The notes under the pieces are model-generated. The model was not told the DNA's origin, did not search any database, and worked only from the letters and a program-made list of their open reading frames with translations. 64,000 bases of DNA from Spirochaetaceae bacterium. Its GTDB lineage: Bacteria > Spirochaetota > Spirochaetia > Treponematales > Treponemataceae. The position numbers and the translations under genes were made by a program. The stretch is from assembly GCA_017622235.1 (NCBI GenBank), contig JAGARN010000005.1, positions 124,001-188,000 of the forward strand, read 5' to 3'. How positions within the stretch are numbered: position 1 is the first letter of the stretch; each line of letters begins with the position of its first letter. This document shows, piece after piece, positions 60,832 through 64,000 of this stretch.

Positions 60832-62139
60832 ATGACTAATCTGATACAACCCAAAATCTTAAAAGGTTTTAGAGACTTTCTACCAGAAGCAGAAATTATC
60901 CGCACAGAACTTATTGAAAAACTGACCTCAGCGTTTCGTTCCTACGGGTATGTACCTATTGACACTCCCGCACTTGAATATTCCGAAATATTGCTAAGAA
61001 AAAGCAATGGAGAAACCGAAAAACAGGTTTTTCGCTTTGAAGATAACGGTGGTCGAGATGTTGCTTTACGTTTTGACTTAACTGTTCCATTTGCTAGGTT
61101 TACAGCCGAACATAAAGATGAAATCTATTTCCCATTTAAAAGATATCACATTGCAAAGGTTTGGCGTGGAGAAAAACCTCAAGCTGGACGATATAGAGAA
61201 TTTGTTCAATGCGACTTTGATTGTGTAGGTTCGGACACTGCTACAAGTGATTTTGAAATTCTTTCGTTAATGAAAACAGCTCTTGAAGCAATAGACGTAA
61301 AAGACATCACAATAAAAATGAGTCATCGTGGCGTTTTTAATCTGTTCTTAGAACAACGTAATCTTACCGCAAAAAGCGAAGAAATTCTTCGGACTGTAGA
61401 TAAATTAGCTAAAATTGGTCGTGATGAAGTTGTAAAACAATTAACAGATCTTACAGGTCAAATTGAACTAACAGAAGAAATTCTTAGTTACATTACACCC
61501 TGTTCTTCATTTGAAGCTACTCTTGAAAAAATGGAAAAAATGACCGGTGGTGAAAACACCTATACTCAGCGTTTAAAAGAAATACGCAAAATGATGATTA
61601 CAGTGGGAATAGCAGAATCATTTGTTTTAGACCCCTCTATAACACGTGGTTTAGACTATTATACTGGAATTGTTTACGAAACATTCTTAAACGATTTGCC
61701 ATCAATAGGTTCTGTATGTTCAGGTGGACGATACGACAACCTTGCTGGTCTTTACATGAAAGATAAGGTTACAGGAGTTGGTTCTTCAATAGGTCTTGAC
61801 CGTCTGATTGCTGGTCTTGAACAGATAGGAAAACTGCAACATAAAAAAAGCTACGTAGATGTAGAAATCTTTTGCGTTGACTCAAATCTTTCTGCACATT
61901 ATCAGCTTATTGCATCTAAACTGCGTAGTAAAAATATCAACTGCGAAGTATTCCCTGACCCCAAAAAAATAGCTCAACAGTACACTGTAGCAGAAAAAAA
62001 AGGGATTCCTTTTGGTATAATACTAAAACAAGAACAAACTGAAAACAACACTCTTACACTAAAGAACCTTTTTACAAGAGAACAGTTTGAGGATATTTCC
62101 ATAGACAAAGCAATAGACATTATAAAGAAAAACAGCTAA
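60832..62139 (+). CDS. hisS: Histidyl-tRNA synthetase
   Basis: Class II aminoacyl-tRNA synthetase, 435 residues. Motif 1 region (GYVPIDTPALEYSEIL), motif 2 (RYHIAKVWRGEKPQAGRYREFVQCDFD, shown as its core VWRGEKPQAGRYREF), the histidine-specific GLDYYTGIVYE and the SGGRYDNL loop are present; motif 3 is GVGSSIGLDRL. The C-terminal anticodon-binding domain is complete. The ATG has no ribosome-binding site and follows a -10 box by 6 nt, so a leaderless message is predicted. The 3' end faces the unknown gene at 62149 with a 9-nt gap. Confidence 0.96.
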   Translation: MTNLIQPKILKGFRDFLPEAEIIRTELIEKLTSAFRSYGYVPIDTPALEYSEILLRKSNGETEKQVFRFEDNGGRDVALRFDLTVPFARFTAEHKDEIYFPFKRYHIAKVWRGEKPQAGRYREFVQCDFDCVGSDTATSDFEILSLMKTALEAIDVKDITIKMSHRGVFNLFLEQRNLTAKSEEILRTVDKLAKIGRDEVVKQLTDLTGQIELTEEILSYITPCSSFEATLEKMEKMTGGENTYTQRLKEIRKMMITVGIAESFVLDPSITRGLDYYTGIVYETFLNDLPSIGSVCSGGRYDNLAGLYMKDKVTGVGSSIGLDRLIAGLEQIGKLQHKKSYVDVEIFCVDSNLSAHYQLIASKLRSKNINCEVFPDPKKIAQQYTVAEKKGIPFGIILKQEQTENNTLTLKNLFTREQFEDISIDKAIDIIKKNS

Positions 62140-62148
62140 AGATTACTA

Positions 62149-62952
62149 TTACTTTGCCCTACCCTTTTTTCTGTCATTTTCAAGTTTGTCTTTCCAAACC
62201 TGACCTTTTTTCTTTAGTTCCTCTGCCTCATCTGCTTCGTTAAGAATTATACAAAACCTTCGCTGTGCAGATACAAAGAGCAATGCATTACGCATATCAT
62301 CAATACGTTGAGTAGCAAGTTCATAGCGATCTCGATATTGGTCAGCAGCTTGAGCAATTAATTTACGAACCATTCTCACATAATAAACTGTAGTGTCATA
62401 ATCTTGCGAACGAGGATCGAAATAATCCTTTGAAGCAGCTTTCATATCCAGCATATTTTTTGCAGTAACTGCAAATCGACCATTAAGTTCAACAAAGGCC
62501 CATTTCCATTTAGTATTTTCGCCATAAGCATCCATCAACAAACGAATTGCTAAACCTAATTTTCTAGAAATAAAATAACGCTTTTCCAAAGGGATATTTG
62601 AAATCTGAGCTAATTTATCCTCATATTCAGAAAATGGAGCATCAATTATATTTGTAACAATTTCTTCAAGATATATAACAGCTTTGTATAAAATTTTTCT
62701 AGCTTCGTTTAAAGCGTCAGTGTTTTTCGTTGATAAAATTTCAACCGAAAGATTATTAATAGTCATATATATTGTAGCAATATATATCATATCTTCTGCC
62801 AACATAAGGCGTTTATATGCCACACCCGAGGAATCTTTTGCAATTAAGTTTAGTATGTTTTTTTCTTTTTCTAAGATTTTTTCAATCTCACTCTTATAAG
62901 GTTCACTCTTAGACTTAAGTAGTTCTCTGGATTCTTCTGCAATTTTAGCCAT
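62149..62952 (-). CDS. Conserved cytoplasmic helical protein, unknown function
   Basis: A 267-residue protein, strongly charged, without signal peptide or membrane segment, and probably all-alpha: long heptad-rich helices (ELLKSKSEPYKSEIEKILEKEKNIL, ELKKKGQVWKDKLENDRKKG at the tail). A middle region with MIYIATIYMTINNLSVEIL and KLGLAIRLLMDAYGENTKWKWAFVELNGRFAV is more conserved-looking. It overlaps the 3' end of recN by 8 bp, with GGAGG before the ATG, so both genes are co-transcribed. Family not recognised; a link to DNA repair is only suggested by the neighbour. Confidence 0.65.
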   Translation of the reverse strand: MAKIAEESRELLKSKSEPYKSEIEKILEKEKNILNLIAKDSSGVAYKRLMLAEDMIYIATIYMTINNLSVEILSTKNTDALNEARKILYKAVIYLEEIVTNIIDAPFSEYEDKLAQISNIPLEKRYFISRKLGLAIRLLMDAYGENTKWKWAFVELNGRFAVTAKNMLDMKAASKDYFDPRSQDYDTTVYYVRMVRKLIAQAADQYRDRYELATQRIDDMRNALLFVSAQRRFCIILNEADEAEELKKKGQVWKDKLENDRKKGRAK

Positions 62953-64000
62953 GACTTATGCCTCCAAATCTAGACAGCAAAGACTCTGCGTGTTCTAAAG
63001 ATTCTGTCGTTATGGCGTCACCTGAAAGCATACGAGCTATCTCTTCTACACGCTGGCGACCTGAAACATCTTGTACACTTGTTACAGTACTTCCAGAACC
63101 GCTATTTTTTGCTATCTTTATTTGATTATCGGCATAACAAGCGATACTCGCCACATGAGTAATACAGAAAATTTGGCTTTTTTTAGAAAGTTTTTTCAGA
63201 TGGGCTCCTACCGCTACAGAAACTTCACCACCTATACCTGTATCAATTTCATCAAATACCAGAGTATCCACAGAGTCAGACTCAGCAAGAATGGTTTTGA
63301 TGGCAAGCATTACACGAGAAAGCTCTCCACCAGAGGCAATTTTTGCTAAAGGTTTTACTGGAGAGCCTTGATTTGTACTTATGAGGAATTCAACATCATC
63401 CATACCATAGGGGCCACACTTTTGCATTACTCCACCCTCTGTTTCTGGCTTTTCTTCAACTGAAACAGAAAATACTGCTCCTTTCATACCAAGAACAGAA
63501 AGCACAGATTCAATTTGTTTTGACATCTGTTTACCAAAGAGTTTACGCTTTTCTGAAAGTTTTTTTGCAGTTGTATAAACCGTTTTTGAAAGTTGTTCAA
63601 CTTGTAGTTCTAACAAATCTTTATTTTGTTGACTACTAGTAATATTTTCTAATTCACGTCGTGCATTTTTTGCGTATTCAATAACTTCAGCCAAAGAAGA
63701 CTGATGTCCTTGTGAAGCATATTTTTTCTTTAGCTTAAAAATTAATGCAAGTCGCTCTTGAACATATTCTAGCCGGTCAGGATCAAATACTAAACCTTGA
63801 GTAAAACTACGTAATTCTTCTGCTATATCGGAAATTTCATAAAAACTACTTTCTAGGCGATTGTCTAAGGAAGAAAGAGTTGCATCTGAATTTGCAGCTT
63901 GCGATAAATGATTTTGAGCTTTTTTAAGAGCTGATAAAACTGAAAAACCTTCTTGTATTCCAGAAAGAATTGATGTAACAGCTTCTACATCAGAGTAAAT
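62945..64000 (-). CDS. recN: DNA repair protein RecN (C-terminal part; 5' end outside window)
   Basis: The frame is open to the window edge, so the N-terminal part with Walker A is missing; 351 residues are visible. The visible part is a coiled-coil region (DPDRLEYVQERLALIFKLKK...ELENITSSQ) and the C-terminal ATPase half of the SMC-like RecN. The latter has signature IASGGELSRVMLAIKTIL, Walker B TLVFDEIDTGIGGEVSVAVG, and ITHVASIACYAD. RecN gathers broken DNA ends for recombinational repair. The TTG codon at 63694 is an internal codon, not the start. The gene overlaps its downstream neighbour by 8 bp. Confidence 0.93.
   Translation of the reverse strand: MYSDVEAVTSILSGIQEGFSVLSALKKAQNHLSQAANSDATLSSLDNRLESSFYEISDIAEELRSFTQGLVFDPDRLEYVQERLALIFKLKKKYASQGHQSSLAEVIEYAKNARRELENITSSQQNKDLLELQVEQLSKTVYTTAKKLSEKRKLFGKQMSKQIESVLSVLGMKGAVFSVSVEEKPETEGGVMQKCGPYGMDDVEFLISTNQGSPVKPLAKIASGGELSRVMLAIKTILAESDSVDTLVFDEIDTGIGGEVSVAVGAHLKKLSKKSQIFCITHVASIACYADNQIKIAKNSGSGSTVTSVQDVSGRQRVEEIARMLSGDAITTESLEHAESLLSRFGGISHG

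Overview
The window looks like a chromosome segment of a low-GC Treponema-type spirochaete. Evidence for this: AT-rich coding sequence, many lipoproteins with short spirochaete-style lipoboxes ending in S-C or T-S-C, and an outer-membrane assembly block in the order tamB-bamA-skp-mutS, which I know from T. pallidum (TP0325-TP0328). A pyruvate phosphate dikinase, a ComF protein, a KamA-type radical SAM enzyme and several treponeme-type proteins of unknown function fit the same picture. I saw no insertion sequence, prophage, CRISPR array, rRNA or plasmid gene. Six tRNA genes are present: Lys-TTT, Gln-CTG, Glu-CTC, Leu-TAG, Gly-GCC and Gly-TCC.

Layout. 1-3.9 kb: a minus-strand envelope operon (beta-propeller-like lipoprotein, two small membrane proteins, MutT-type Nudix hydrolase, SH3-like lipoprotein, DUF212 membrane protein, and a protein cut by the window edge). 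3.9-6.8 kb: a large c-di-GMP sensor/phosphodiesterase. 7-9.1 kb: tRNA-Lys, thrC and a dCMP deaminase. 9.2-11.3 kb: a lipoprotein and a formylglycine-generating-enzyme-like domain that appear to be one gene split by a frameshift. 11.4-14 kb: purine permease and M23 peptidase. 14-18.4 kb: an operon of a possible GHKL-fold protein, a lipoprotein, trmB and ligA. 18.5-24 kb: membrane protein-dinB, two tRNAs and an RNase II-type exonuclease. 24-30.8 kb: sugar-type ABC ATPase, the TIGR03545/TIGR03546-like pair, glgA and an aminotransferase. 30.9-36.5 kb: lipocalin, an alternative sigma factor, a KamA-type enzyme and ppdK. 36.6-41.6 kb: capA, tRNAs Leu and Gly, and tig-clpP-clpX. 41.6-44.7 kb: glycosyltransferase, DEAD-box helicase and comF. 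44.8-54.9 kb: tamB-bamA-skp-mutS. 55-58.6 kb: tmk, an unknown protein, aroB and a cysteine desulfurase. 58.7-59.8 kb: padR-DUF2812 with a clear operator. 59.8-64 kb: tRNA-Gly, coaX, hisS, an unknown protein and the 3' part of recN.

How things work together. Most genes are housekeeping: replication and repair (ligA, mutS, dinB, recN), translation and tRNA modification (hisS, trmB), proteostasis (tig, clpPX) and cofactor or amino-acid synthesis (coaX, aroB, thrC). The envelope set (tamB, bamA, skp, lipocalin, several lipoproteins) serves the outer membrane.

The most interesting signals are regulatory or structural. (i) At least six promoter-proximal genes have no Shine-Dalgarno and an ATG 6-7 nt after a good -10 box, so they are predicted leaderless. 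(ii) A correctly spaced -24/-12 (sigma54-type) element lies before an alternative sigma gene, recalling the Borrelia RpoN-RpoS arrangement. (iii) The lipocalin gene has a multi-hairpin leader ending in a terminator-like stem. (iv) TamB carries an embedded decarboxylase-beta-subunit-like motif (IGIIGGADGP...). (v) A probable frameshift splits the Ig-like/FGE lipoprotein gene. I do not see a convincing novel multi-gene system such as a defence island or biosynthetic cluster.
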